Shown here: piece after piece, positions 14,344-23,456 of the stretch | Layout of the letters: every line of letters starts with the position of its first letter | How positions within the stretch are numbered: position 1 is the first letter of the stretch | From: an uncultured Brachyspira sp. | Lineage (GTDB): Bacteria; Spirochaetota; Brachyspiria; Brachyspirales; Brachyspiraceae | Reading direction: 5' to 3' | Length of the DNA stretch: 35,054 nucleotides | Assembly (NCBI GenBank): GCA_944392715.1 | Contig: CALXXQ010000034.1 | Location: 1-35,054, forward strand | The notes under the pieces: model-generated | What the model saw: the letters and a program-made list of their open reading frames with translations, nothing else | What the model was told of the DNA's origin: nothing | Database searches by the model: none | Position numbers and translations under genes: made by a program

Positions 14344-15930
14344 ATGTCAAAAGTCTATTTAGCTTTAGTGCTGCATGCTCACTTACCATATGTGAGACAC
14401 CCTGAACATGAAAACTTTTTAGAAGAAGAGTGGTTATATGAAGCCATAACAGAAACTTATATACCTTTATTAGATGCTTATGATCGTATGGTTAATGACG
14501 GAGTAAATTTTAAAATTACAATGAGTGTTACTCCTCCGCTTATGAATATGCTGGCCAATGAGCTGCTTCAAAATAGATATGTTAATTATATAGAAAAATT
14601 GATTAAGCTTTCAGAGATGGAATGTGAGAGAACTTCATTAGACCCTAATTTCCATCATACTGCTGAATTTTACAGAGATAAATTTAGAAAGATAAGAGAT
14701 ATTTTTTTTTTTTTATATAATAAAAATATATTGAATGGTTTTAGATATTTCTTAGAGAGAGGAAATCTTGAGATAATAACCTGCGGAGCTACGCATGGAT
14801 TTTTCCCATTTATGCAGGAATATCCTAATGCTATAGAAGCTCAATTGAGAATGGCAGTAAAAACTCATGAAAAACATTTAGGAAGAAAGCCTACTGGTAT
14901 ATGGCTTGGTGAATGCGGTTTCTTCCCTGGACTTGAAAAGCATCTTGCTAATAATGGAATTAAATATTTCTTTGTAGATACTCATGGTATAATGTACGCT
15001 GATAAAGTTCCAAAATACGGAGTTTATGCGCCTTTATATTGTTCAAGAGAAAGCAGAGTTGCGGCATTTGGAAGAGATATAGAAAGTTCAAGAAGCGTAT
15101 GGAGTGCTGAAGTAGGATATCCAGGAGATTTCAGATACAGAGAATTCTATAGAGATATCGGTTATGATTTACCTTTTGAATATATTAAAGATTTTATACA
15201 GAGCAATGGACTTAGAAAAAATACAGGAATAAAATATTATAGAATTACAGGCAAAGACTGTTCTAAAGAGCCTTATAATCCTCAGTGGGCTATGGAAGCT
15301 GCAGGAGATCATGCTGGTAATTTTATGTTCAATAGAGAAAAGCAAATTGAATATTTAGCATCTGTTATGGACAGACCTCCTATAGTTGTATCTCCATATG
15401 ATGCTGAGCTTTTCGGACATTGGTGGTATGAAGGTCCTATGTTTATAGAGTTCTTAATGAGAAAGATTCATTATGATCAAAATACAATAGAGACTATTAC
15501 TCCTAAAGAATATTTGGAAAGACATCCTGTAAATCAGATATCAATGCCTTCTATGTCAAGCTGGGGAGCTAATGGATACGGTGAAGTTTGGCTTAATGGT
15601 ACTAATGGCTGGATATACAGACATTTACATAAGGCTGCTGAGAGAATGATAGAATTAGCTCATGATTATTATAATGAAACAGGGCTTTATGAAAGAGCAT
15701 TGAATCAGGCAGCTCGTGAATTATTGCTTGCTCAAAGCAGCGACTGGGCTTTCATTATGCATACTGGCACTATGGTTGAATATGCTGTTAATACTACAAA
15801 ATTATACATAAAGAGATTTACCGATCTTTATTATGCTATAAAAAACAGAGATTTAAATGAAGAATGGCTAAGCAAATTAGAATGGCGTGATGATATTTTC
15901 CCAGAAATGGATTTTAGAATATACAATTAA
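14344..15930 (+). CDS. GH57-family 1,4-alpha-glucan branching enzyme
   Basis: 528 residues, the normal length for GH57 branching enzymes, which cut an alpha-1,4 glucan and rejoin the piece by an alpha-1,6 bond during glycogen synthesis (EC 2.4.1.18). The N-terminus has the family's HAHLPYVRHPE (11-21). The catalytic nucleophile is Glu190 in WLGECGF, and the acid/base is Asp353 in SPYDAELFGHWWYEG. The C-terminal helical region includes SSWGANGYGEVW and SSDWAFIMHTGTMVEYA, both conserved in this group. A run of 13 T (14702-14714) encodes Ile-Phe-Phe-Phe-Leu near residues 120-124, and slippage there would break the frame. It is a single-gene unit with its own promoter and a good terminator. GH57 is the non-GH13 route; no other glycogen gene is in the window except phosphoglucomutase. 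Confidence 0.93.
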   Translation: MSKVYLALVLHAHLPYVRHPEHENFLEEEWLYEAITETYIPLLDAYDRMVNDGVNFKITMSVTPPLMNMLANELLQNRYVNYIEKLIKLSEMECERTSLDPNFHHTAEFYRDKFRKIRDIFFFLYNKNILNGFRYFLERGNLEIITCGATHGFFPFMQEYPNAIEAQLRMAVKTHEKHLGRKPTGIWLGECGFFPGLEKHLANNGIKYFFVDTHGIMYADKVPKYGVYAPLYCSRESRVAAFGRDIESSRSVWSAEVGYPGDFRYREFYRDIGYDLPFEYIKDFIQSNGLRKNTGIKYYRITGKDCSKEPYNPQWAMEAAGDHAGNFMFNREKQIEYLASVMDRPPIVVSPYDAELFGHWWYEGPMFIEFLMRKIHYDQNTIETITPKEYLERHPVNQISMPSMSSWGANGYGEVWLNGTNGWIYRHLHKAAERMIELAHDYYNETGLYERALNQAARELLLAQSSDWAFIMHTGTMVEYAVNTTKLYIKRFTDLYYAIKNRDLNEEWLSKLEWRDDIFPEMDFRIYN

Positions 15931-15943
15931 TTAGATAAAAAAT

Positions 15944-15979
15944 AAAGAGTATGTATATTTAATATGCATACTCTTTTTT
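15944..15979 (+). terminator. Intrinsic terminator of the branching-enzyme gene
   Basis: Ten-base stem AAAGAGTATG (15944-15953) pairs with CATACTCTTT (15967-15976), with an A/T loop and a T-run continuing to 15979. Confidence 0.8.
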
Positions 15980-16078
15980 ATTGCTTTTTAATAAAAAATA
16001 TATTTTCTTTAATTTATTTTACTAAAATATGTTTATTTAATATAATATAAAAAAATAATGCAGCACTATTTAAAAACG

Positions 16079-16615
16079 TTAATTCTTTATTTTTTCATTA
16101 TACCATATAGTATCACCCAAATTTTCTTCTACTATTTCCTTTAATCCATCAAGATTGAAAGAACCTAGAAGTTCATTTGTATCTTTAATGTATAATTCTA
16201 TATTTGCAGAATCTAATAATATTTTTATAAAATTGTTTGATCTTATTCCATCACCTGATTCTGCTCCTACTGATATATGAGTCTTATTTTCACTATTTAT
16301 TGTTATATCTTTATCATTACTGATAGAATAATTTATATAATTATTAGATTTCTTTTTTATGCGGAAATAAAGATTTATATCTTTTGTTATTTTATTATTA
16401 AATACTACAACAGTAGAAATTTGATAGTCATCATAAACTGCTAAAAAGTCATCAGTGACAGAGGTGTTTACAGCAATTGCAAATATAGATTTATTTTCTG
16501 TATCTTTTTTTATAAAGTATATAATATCAGAATCTATATTTACTCTCCATTGAGATAAAAGGGTTGAGGATAAAATAAATAATATTATTAATACGATTAA
16601 AAAAATATTTTTCAT
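16079..16615 (-). CDS. Secreted or membrane-anchored hypothetical protein
   Basis: 178 residues from the internal ATG at 16615. That start gives a clean signal peptide (MKNIFLIVLIILFILSSTLLS/QWRV), whereas the ATG at 16627 adds MVFT with no better ribosome-binding site. The mature part is beta-rich and polar, with strands such as FAIAVNTSVTDDFLAVYDDY and INLYFRIKKKSNNYINYSIS. It has no cysteine for lipidation and no terminal aromatic barrel signature, so a periplasmic protein is the simplest reading. I do not recognise a family. It is alone on this strand, convergent with the branching enzyme. Confidence 0.6.
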   Translation of the reverse strand: MKNIFLIVLIILFILSSTLLSQWRVNIDSDIIYFIKKDTENKSIFAIAVNTSVTDDFLAVYDDYQISTVVVFNNKITKDINLYFRIKKKSNNYINYSISNDKDITINSENKTHISVGAESGDGIRSNNFIKILLDSANIELYIKDTNELLGSFNLDGLKEIVEENLGDTIWYNEKIKN

Positions 16616-16627
16616 TGTAAAAACCAT

Positions 16628-17002
16628 TTGTATTAAAAGATCTATTTAAAATAATAACATTTATATAATGAATAATCAATATTAAAAATTTATTTTTCTA
16701 ATACTTTATTTATATATTTTTTATAAAAATCGATATATGTAAATTTTGTTTTATAGATTTAGTCATATCAAAATTATTTAATTAATATAAATAGTAATGA
16801 ACAGCCATCATATAAAATCTATTATGATTTATAAAATTATTTCTTTTATTTTGATAATATTTTTATATTTCTTGATTTAAATCATTTAGTTTATTTTCTT
16901 GTATTTTTCACTGTATATATGGAATTGCTATTCCTATTATTAGAATAATAACTATTATAAAATATCTTTAAATAAGGTTAAATTATAGTTATACGAAAAA
17001 AT
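16628..17002. other. Intergenic stretch without a recognised gene
   Basis: About 375 bases of almost pure A/T between the hypothetical protein and the tmRNA 3' end. Two short hairpins are visible around 16921-16950 (GGAAT-TGCT-ATTCC, then TATTAT-TAG-ATAATA read with its flanks). I see no open frame with a start and no RNA I can name. Confidence 0.5.
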
Positions 17003-17352
17003 TGGAGATGGCGGGACTCGAACCCGCGTCCTACGAAGCGTACCATATTCGTCTACATAGCATATCTTATCTTTAAAGGTTTCGCCTTATAGGTAGAAGA
17101 CAAGCAGAAAAACTATAAGACTAGCATGAGTGTACGTAATATTAGGCTCATACGGCACCTAATACAAGTTCTATGTGTTTTGGCACCGAAAAAGCAACCC
17201 ATAGACAAATCACTTAATCAGCGGCAACTTCAATTAAGCTGCAAGTGCGTATTCGTCTGCACTTATTCTTCAGTATGATATTAACGTGCATACACCTAGC
17301 ACGACTATGCAAAATACGTTCCAACCATCGCAGTCGAAGCCGGAGCATCCCC
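17003..17352 (-). ncRNA. ssrA: Transfer-messenger RNA (tmRNA)
   Basis: Reads 5' to 3' on the minus strand from GGGGATGCTCCGGCTTCGAC to CGGGTTCGAGTCCCGCCATC followed by TCCA. The acceptor stem GGGGATG pairs with CATCTCC through all seven positions (one G-T), and the T-arm GGTTCGAGTCCC is intact. CCA beyond the discriminator base is not encoded. The tag frame is at 17260-17234: GCA GAC GAA TAC GCA CTT GCA GCT TAA, which gives ADEYALAA. The LAA end is the usual ClpXP/ClpA degron. The length of 350 nt is normal for a one-piece tmRNA. It rescues ribosomes stalled on broken mRNAs, together with SmpB. A T-run (TTTTTT) directly follows the 3' end and probably ends transcription. Confidence 0.97.
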
Positions 17353-17375
17353 ATTTCAAAGAACAATATACGCTT

Positions 17376-17404
17376 ATATTAATCCATTAATAAAAAATTG
17401 TCAA
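17376..17404 (-). promoter_or_regulatory. Promoter of tmRNA
   Basis: On the minus strand, TTGACA (17404-17399), a 17-base spacer and TAATAT (17381-17376). The mature 5' end at 17352 lies about 17 bases after the expected start, leaving a short leader for RNase P to remove. Confidence 0.7.
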
Positions 17405-17533
17405 CATAAAAAGTGATATTATATTTATAATATATATCAAATAATTCTTAATAATTTTATTTTTTATATATAAAAACTTGAATTTTTCTATAATTTTTAT
17501 ATGATACTTTATATAACATAAACGGAATATTTT

Positions 17534-19354
17534 ATGAAAAACAGAATTAGACTCATATTAAGTTTCACAATACCATATCTAATATTTATATCCATAATAG
17601 GAATCATTTTGATATCAATATTCATACCAGTAAATAGAGATTTTTATTATAATAAAGTCTCTGTTAATATAGAATTAGCACAAAATAATATAGAAAGTAA
17701 AGTTGATGATATAATCAATTCTTTGAATTTTTTAAGTTCTTATGCAGAGATAGGAATCAGCACTCCTAATATATCAAAGACTATTACAAATGTTAAGCAG
17801 TTTGGTAATTATTTAGATGTGTTTTACTGCGATACTATACCCTACAATAGAGGCGGAACATTCGTAAGTTCCAGAATAAAATATCCTGATAATTATGATC
17901 AGACAGCAAGGGAATGGTATAAGAATGCTTCAAATAGTGCTTCAGATTTATATATAACAAGTCCTTATATTGATTTTACTTCTGGAAATTTAGTAATAAC
18001 TTTCATAAATAAAATTATGATGAATAATAGATTGGCTGGATATTTTGGTATAGACTTTGATAATATGAATGCTGTTTTGCAAGGCGTTGATGATTTTAGT
18101 GAATCTCTTAATATAGTTACTGAAAATGGCTTGTATATTACTCATGAAAATACAAATAATATTTTAAATTCCAATTCTGTTTTATTTAATGATAATTTAT
18201 TTGCTTCATATAGAAATAATATGAAAGACGGCGGATTATATTTAAAAGATAATTATTGGTATACATTAAAGAAAATCAATAATGCTCCTTGGTATATGGC
18301 TGTAAAGGTTAATGCTTCTGATTATTATAATACTATAAAATATTTAATATTATTTTTTATAGGTTTTGTAATTCTTTTTGTAATTGGAGAATTAATAATT
18401 GTTTCTATATCTGTAATACCGCTTTCTGATAGATTAGATGATGTTATATTAAGTTTAGAAAATATGGCAAATGGAGACTTTACTTCTAGGATTAAAGAAA
18501 GTAATTTTATGAGAAGCAGCAGTACAAAGAAGCTTGCAAATGTTATAGAGAAAATGCAGAGAAATATTGGAAAAACTATGTATAAGATAAAAACAGGAGT
18601 AGAAGAGGTTAATAAAAATGGAGAAGCTATAGCAAATGTAAGTATTGAATTATCTAATAAGGCAAATGAACAGACAGCAGCTTTAAATAATTTAATAACT
18701 GCAATTAATGCAATATCTGCTTCTATAGATTATGCTTCTAAAAAAACAGATAATGCTAAAATGATGAGTGATAAATCTTTTGAAAATACAAAAGTTGGTG
18801 TTGCTATGATAGGCGAGATAAAGAATAATATGAACGAAATAAATGAGTCAAGTAATAAAATAGCTAATATTATAGGTACTATACAATCAATAGCTTCTCA
18901 GACCAATATACTTGCTCTTAATGCTGCAGTAGAGGCGGCACGTGCTGGAGATCAGGGAAGGGGGTTTGCTGTAGTTGCCAGTGAGGTTCGTTCTTTAGCT
19001 CAGACTGTAACGGATTCCGCTGATAATATTACTGAGATAGTTGAAGGGGCTGTTTCTAAAATAGAGCATGGAAGTGAGTTTGTTAGCAAATCTTCAGAGG
19101 TGCTTACAAGTATAGAATCTTCTTCTTTGGAATCTTCAAATTCATTATCAGAGATATATAAGATGTCTAATGATAAAAAAGCTGGAATAGGTAATATTAA
19201 TAATATAGTTGCCAAAATTAATGATATAACGGTAAGCAATGCTAAATTTGCAAATGAAAGTGCAGATTCTAGTGTTAAAGCTTCAAAAATAGTTAATGAA
19301 ATAGTAGAAGAACTTTCTTTTTTCAGATTCAAAAGTGTCAATCATAAGGAGTAG
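17534..19354 (+). CDS. Methyl-accepting chemotaxis protein with amino-acid-type dCache sensor (first of two)
   Basis: 606 residues. Membrane segment 1 is at about 7-33, the periplasmic dCache domain at about 35-265, membrane segment 2 at about 268-294, HAMP at about 295-350, and the signalling hairpin to the end with the tip [20 protein letters not shown] (457-475), where CheA and CheW bind. In the sensor, Tyr121, Arg126, Trp128, Tyr129 (YDQTAREWY) and Asp174 (FGIDFD) reproduce the spacing of the amino-acid-binding motif of dCache_1AA receptors such as Pseudomonas PctA. An L-amino acid is therefore the likely ligand class. There is no C-terminal CheR/CheB tether pentapeptide. A second copy follows 6 bases later. 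A weak promoter (TTGAAT 17478, TATGAT 17500) is possible. Confidence 0.93.
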   Translation: MKNRIRLILSFTIPYLIFISIIGIILISIFIPVNRDFYYNKVSVNIELAQNNIESKVDDIINSLNFLSSYAEIGISTPNISKTITNVKQFGNYLDVFYCDTIPYNRGGTFVSSRIKYPDNYDQTAREWYKNASNSASDLYITSPYIDFTSGNLVITFINKIMMNNRLAGYFGIDFDNMNAVLQGVDDFSESLNIVTENGLYITHENTNNILNSNSVLFNDNLFASYRNNMKDGGLYLKDNYWYTLKKINNAPWYMAVKVNASDYYNTIKYLILFFIGFVILFVIGELIIVSISVIPLSDRLDDVILSLENMANGDFTSRIKESNFMRSSSTKKLANVIEKMQRNIGKTMYKIKTGVEEVNKNGEAIANVSIELSNKANEQTAALNNLITAINAISASIDYASKKTDNAKMMSDKSFENTKVGVAMIGEIKNNMNEINESSNKIANIIGTIQSIASQTNILALNAAVEAARAGDQGRGFAVVASEVRSLAQTVTDSADNITEIVEGAVSKIEHGSEFVSKSSEVLTSIESSSLESSNSLSEIYKMSNDKKAGIGNINNIVAKINDITVSNAKFANESADSSVKASKIVNEIVEELSFFRFKSVNHKE

Positions 19355-19360
19355 AATAAA

Positions 19361-21184
19361 ATGAAAAATAATATAAAACTTCTTTTCAGGCTCATTATTC
19401 CATACTCTTTATTTGTTATAATAGTATCAATTATCATTTTTTACTTATTTGTAGGAAGATATAAAAGTAATTATTTAGAGCAAATTTCTATAGATATGAA
19501 TAAAATCTCATATTCTATAGAAAGAGATATAAATAATATTAATTTAGTATTAAATATATTGGATTCTTATACAATAGCAGATTTAACTCCGTATGAAATA
19601 GGATTGTCTATGACTAATATTTATAAAGAAAGACAATCATTCTTTGATATACTTTATGGAGATGCTGTACCTTATTCTGATGGCGGGATATTTTTAAGCG
19701 TAACACATCAGTATCCTACTAATTATGATCAAACTTCAAGAGTATGGTATAAGGGTGCTTTAAATACTAATGGCATTTATATAACAGATCCTTATATAGA
19801 TTTTAATACACAGCAATTACTTATTACTTTTTCAAAAGCAGTTTATACTAATGGAAAATTAAAAGGGGTTTTAGGAATAGATTTTTCTAGTATAAGCAGC
19901 GTTAAAGCTGCAGGCGGCAATATAGATAGGAATAATGTATTTTTAATTACTTCTGACGGTCTTTATATGATGCATAGTGATCCTAAATATATTTTAAAAG
20001 ATGGTGTTACTATATTTAATAATGATGAAGTTTTTAAAGGTGCTGAAGGATATGTAGGAAATATTAATTCTCCTATTATGATAAAAAATAATAATTGGTA
20101 TTCTATTCGTAAAATAGATGGCACTAATTGGGCTTTGGCTGTTAAGGGAAATTTAGATACTTATAATTCTCTTTTAAAGAAGATTATTTTTATCTTTGTA
20201 TTTACGATTATATTTTTATTAGTTATGGGAATACTTCTTACCTCTATGGTTCTTCTTCCTCTTTCAAAATATTTGGATATGGCTATTACAGCTATTGATA
20301 ATATGGCAGATGGTAATTTCTCTTATAGGATAGACAAAGCTGTATTATCTAAAAGTAATAGAGCTGGAGATTTGGCCCGTGCTATAGATAAAATGGAAGC
20401 TAGCATAGGTAAGCTTATTTTTAAGATAAAAAAGGCTATAGAAGATATTAATATGGTTGGTATGGATATTTCAAAATCTAGTGAAAAATTACTTGAAAGA
20501 GCATATATACAGGCAGTTAATCTTGAGAAGCTTGATGAAGCATTAAAAGATATCGCTACAGCAATCAATTTATCATCAATAAGTGTTGCTACTTCTAAGG
20601 ATTCTATGGAAAAAATGGAGAATACAACTAAAACAGGAGTGCAGACTATTTATGAAATAGAAAGCAATATGAATGAAATACAATCTTCTAGTAAGAAAAT
20701 ATTTGAAATAACTAAATCTATAGAATCCATTGCATTGCAGACTAATATATTAGCATTGAATGCGGCAGTAGAAGCGGCAAGAGCAGGAGAGCAGGGTAGG
20801 GGATTTGCTGTTGTAGCTAGTGAAATAAGAAAGCTTGCCACTACTGTATCTCAGGCTACTAAAGATATTACTGTTATAGTTGAAGATGCTGTAACTAAAA
20901 TAAATAATGGAAGCAGTTCTGTTTCAAGAACTACTAAAACTTTGGACTCTATAGCAAAAACTTCTGTAGAGACTTCATCTATTTTATTGGATATATCTGC
21001 ATCTTCAAATGATGAAATAGAGCGTATAAATAATATTAATAATGATATAGGCATCATAAATGAAATAATGATAAAAAATGAAGAGCTTTCAAAAGATGCT
21101 TCTGATGCTAGTGCTAAAACTTCAAAAATGGCTGATGATATAGTAAAAGAATTATCATTTTTCAAATTTGGCCATAAGCATTAA
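19361..21184 (+). CDS. Methyl-accepting chemotaxis protein with amino-acid-type dCache sensor (second of two)
   Basis: 607 residues and the same architecture as the gene before it: membrane segments at about 7-31 and 270-297, dCache between them, HAMP, then the signalling domain with [20 protein letters not shown]. The amino-acid motif is again complete ([10 protein letters not shown] gives Tyr122, Arg127, Trp129, Tyr130; Asp174 in LGIDFS). The sensor domains differ more than the signalling tips, as expected for duplicated receptors that have taken on different ligands. AAGGAG near the end of the first gene serves as ribosome-binding site, so the two are made from one transcript. It is convergent with the LysM protein gene; the 19-base gap holds only an A/T hairpin. 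Confidence 0.93.
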   Translation: MKNNIKLLFRLIIPYSLFVIIVSIIIFYLFVGRYKSNYLEQISIDMNKISYSIERDINNINLVLNILDSYTIADLTPYEIGLSMTNIYKERQSFFDILYGDAVPYSDGGIFLSVTHQYPTNYDQTSRVWYKGALNTNGIYITDPYIDFNTQQLLITFSKAVYTNGKLKGVLGIDFSSISSVKAAGGNIDRNNVFLITSDGLYMMHSDPKYILKDGVTIFNNDEVFKGAEGYVGNINSPIMIKNNNWYSIRKIDGTNWALAVKGNLDTYNSLLKKIIFIFVFTIIFLLVMGILLTSMVLLPLSKYLDMAITAIDNMADGNFSYRIDKAVLSKSNRAGDLARAIDKMEASIGKLIFKIKKAIEDINMVGMDISKSSEKLLERAYIQAVNLEKLDEALKDIATAINLSSISVATSKDSMEKMENTTKTGVQTIYEIESNMNEIQSSSKKIFEITKSIESIALQTNILALNAAVEAARAGEQGRGFAVVASEIRKLATTVSQATKDITVIVEDAVTKINNGSSSVSRTTKTLDSIAKTSVETSSILLDISASSNDEIERINNINNDIGIINEIMIKNEELSKDASDASAKTSKMADDIVKELSFFKFGHKH

Positions 21185-21206
21185 TAATTAAAAAATATAA
21201 TTATTA
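21182..21206. terminator. Weak A/T hairpin between convergent genes
   Basis: TAATAATT (21182-21189) pairs with AATTATTA (21199-21206). It includes the stop codons of both flanking genes and is followed by GCTTTT on the plus strand. It has no G/C pairs, so its terminator activity is doubtful. Confidence 0.3.
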
Positions 21207-23042
21207 GCTTTTAGGCAGTAATTTTACAGGATCTACAGATCTTCCTTGATATGAAATTTTAAAGTATAATTCACTTCTGTCTATCATTCCTGTATTTCCA
21301 ATATCGCCTATATATTCGCCTTTTTTTACAATATCACCGAGTTTAACATTAACTTTGGATAAATGGGCATAAGAAGTATTATATCCATTTTTATGTTTAA
21401 GTATTATAACAGTACCGAAACCTCTAATATTATCAACATATTCTACTATTCCGTCATCAGAAGCTACTACTTTATCTCCTACATCTCCTAATATATTTAC
21501 GCCTCTATTAGCAATTTTATCAGAAGAAACTCCATATCCAGAAACTATTATACCTTTATAAGGCCATATAAAAGAACTTTCAGGCAAAACACTGTCATCA
21601 TTAAAAGAATATACAAGCATTTTTGTAGTTTTTACTTTTAGATTTGCCCCAATATAAAGTTTATATTCATTAGCATTTTTTATATTGTTTAACTGCATCA
21701 AATCTCTTAAATCCATTTTATGCTTTCTTGCTATTGAATATAAAGTGTCCCCATTTTGAACTTTATAATCTGTTATAACTAATGCAGCAGTTTTTTTAGG
21801 ACTTGTATATACTTTAAGAGTATCTCCTATTTTTAATACATATTTATCATTAATATTATTTATAGAATATAATTCTACTAAATCCATTCCTCTTGATAAT
21901 GCTATTTCGCTTAAAGTATCTCCATTTTTTACTTTATAATTTTCTAATGTTCTATATTGTGCAGGTTTTGATGAAGTATTTATATTAATATTATCATATA
22001 TTTTTAATGTATCTCCAACTTTAAGAACATAATTATTTTTAAGATTATTTAATTGCATCAAATCCTTTAAAGACATAGAATTTTTTAATGCTATCTCTCC
22101 TAGTGTGTCTCCATTTTTTACTTTATATGTTCTTATAGTTTTGCTTTGAGCATTACTGTTATTTGCTCTTGCATATATTTTTAATTTTTCTCCTGTTCTT
22201 AATTTATATTTCAAAGGATCATCTATATTATTAATTCTTAGAAAATCATTTACATTTATATCATTTTGAAAAGCTATGCCGTATAAAGTATCTCCGCTTT
22301 TTACAGTATAGTATTCTATTTCATTTTGAGAATCTTTTTCATTATTAGAATTATTTTCTTTTTTAGATGCCTTTACATACATAGTTTTTCCAACATAAAG
22401 TTTGTATTTATCAGGATCATCTATATTATTAATTTTCAAAAATTCGCTTGCAGTCATTCCATGAGCAAATGCTATGCCGTATAAAGTGTCTCCGCTTTGA
22501 ACTTTGTATTTATCATAATTTTCTATATTATTATTATTATTTCTATTATTATTTTTTATTTCATTATTACTTGAAACATTATTGTTTTTTTCAGGCTCAT
22601 TATTAGCTACTTTAAGTGTTTCTCCTACTCTTAAATTATATTTTCCTGCATCTTTAATATTATTTATAGCAAGAAATTCATTAGCAGTCATTCCATGAGC
22701 AAATGCTATACCAAATAAAGTATCACCATTTTTTACTTTATAATCCTTATAAGATTTTTTTTCTTCTCCTGCTTTTAGACCATAAACTTTATTTTGAGAA
22801 TCATATACTAAATTGTATCCTGCCTCTTTAACTTTTAGAGTTTCTCCTATTTTGAGATTATATTTATCAGGATCACTTATATTATTAACTTTTAAAAATT
22901 CATTGGCTGTCATATCATGAGCAAAAGCTATGCCGAATAAAGTATCACCATTTTTTACTTTATAATCTACATAGTTAGCTGCAAAATTAATAGAAGCAAA
23001 AGTGCATCCTATAATGGAAGCATATTTAAAAATATTTTTCAT
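21204..23042 (-). CDS. Seven-LysM protein with degenerate M23 (LytM) domain
   Basis: 612 residues. After a short signal-like N-terminus (about 1-22) there are seven LysM repeats, each built as YKVxxGDTLxxIAxxxxMxxxxFLxxNNIxxxxxYxLxxGxxLKV, starting near 27, 101, 179, 245, 306, 369 and 426. LysM binds peptidoglycan. The C-terminal domain (about 495-612) has the M23 fold pattern, including IIVSGYGV, YAHLSKVNVKLGDIVKKGEYIG and IGNTG. The zinc ligands are replaced: the usual HxGxD is NRGVN (512-516), and the usual HLHFE is ELYFK (591-595). Only His560 of YAHLS remains. It is therefore probably not a peptidase but an EnvC/NlpD-like activator or scaffold for cell-wall amidases. It is second in an operon 30 bases behind acylphosphatase. 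Asn-rich linkers separate repeats 2-3 and 3-4. Confidence 0.92.
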   Translation of the reverse strand: MKNIFKYASIIGCTFASINFAANYVDYKVKNGDTLFGIAFAHDMTANEFLKVNNISDPDKYNLKIGETLKVKEAGYNLVYDSQNKVYGLKAGEEKKSYKDYKVKNGDTLFGIAFAHGMTANEFLAINNIKDAGKYNLRVGETLKVANNEPEKNNNVSSNNEIKNNNRNNNNNIENYDKYKVQSGDTLYGIAFAHGMTASEFLKINNIDDPDKYKLYVGKTMYVKASKKENNSNNEKDSQNEIEYYTVKSGDTLYGIAFQNDINVNDFLRINNIDDPLKYKLRTGEKLKIYARANNSNAQSKTIRTYKVKNGDTLGEIALKNSMSLKDLMQLNNLKNNYVLKVGDTLKIYDNININTSSKPAQYRTLENYKVKNGDTLSEIALSRGMDLVELYSINNINDKYVLKIGDTLKVYTSPKKTAALVITDYKVQNGDTLYSIARKHKMDLRDLMQLNNIKNANEYKLYIGANLKVKTTKMLVYSFNDDSVLPESSFIWPYKGIIVSGYGVSSDKIANRGVNILGDVGDKVVASDDGIVEYVDNIRGFGTVIILKHKNGYNTSYAHLSKVNVKLGDIVKKGEYIGDIGNTGMIDRSELYFKISYQGRSVDPVKLLPKS

Positions 23043-23072
23043 AATTATTATTCTTTTAGTTCAATAAAAAAA

Positions 23073-23351
23073 CTAGTTTGCTATTTCAAAAACTTCATCT
23101 ACAAGAGGATCAGATGGAGTAACCACAACAGTAACTTCTTTAACACTGGACATTTGAGGACCTATTTTTATTTTTTCTATAAATTCATCTATTTCTGTTT
23201 TTGTCTGCAAATATCCTACTACCTCAACAGAGCCGTCATAATTATTCCATACCTTTCCGCCGATTTTCATTTCATCAGCAACTTGCTTTGCATAGTATCT
23301 GAATCCTACGCCTTGAACTCTTCCTTTTAATGTAATATCTACTTTAAACAT
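23073..23351 (-). CDS. acyP: Acylphosphatase
   Basis: 92 residues, the normal size. It hydrolyses acyl phosphates such as acetyl phosphate or carbamoyl phosphate. The catalytic loop is GRVQGVGFRYYA with Arg18, and the water-positioning Asn36 lies in GKVWNNYDGSVEV. Both active-site residues are present. The start is ATG 23351 (MFKVDITLKGRV). A longer frame back to 23435 would add 28 residues with no family match and would run through the divergent promoter region. It is followed after 30 bases by the LysM protein gene on the same strand, a pairing without an obvious functional reason. Confidence 0.9.
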   Translation of the reverse strand: MFKVDITLKGRVQGVGFRYYAKQVADEMKIGGKVWNNYDGSVEVVGYLQTKTEIDEFIEKIKIGPQMSSVKEVTVVVTPSDPLVDEVFEIAN

Positions 23352-23380
23352 ATATATTTTATCGGAAACATATTTTATTG

Positions 23381-23431
23381 AATTTATATGAATGATTAAA
23401 AATTGACAATTTATATAAAGGATTATAAAAT
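23381..23431. promoter_or_regulatory. Divergent promoter pair with overlapping -35 boxes
   Basis: Rightward: TTGACA (23403-23408), 17 bases, TAAAAT (23426-23431), serving the methyltransferase at 23457. Leftward: TTGTCA (23409-23404), 17 bases, TAAATT (23386-23381), serving acyP at 23351. The two -35 hexamers share five bases, so polymerase could probably occupy only one direction at a time. The leftward -10 is weak. Confidence 0.5.
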
Positions 23432-23456
23432 ACAAAAAAATATTTATGTGTATTAT

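Noticed and set aside
16079-16615. Outer-membrane barrel
   Set aside because: It has no terminal aromatic signature and too few alternating strands; called only as an exported hypothetical protein.
21204-23042. LysM repeats read as a DNA repeat or CRISPR-like array
   Set aside because: The periodicity is at protein level with diverged DNA, and there are no spacers of constant length. No CRISPR array is present in the window.
23352-23435. Longer acylphosphatase from 23435
   Set aside because: The extra 28 residues match nothing in the family, and the region holds the divergent promoters.
23403-23456. TTG-started extension of the methyltransferase
   Set aside because: The TTG is part of the TTGACA -35 box, and the extension has no family match.
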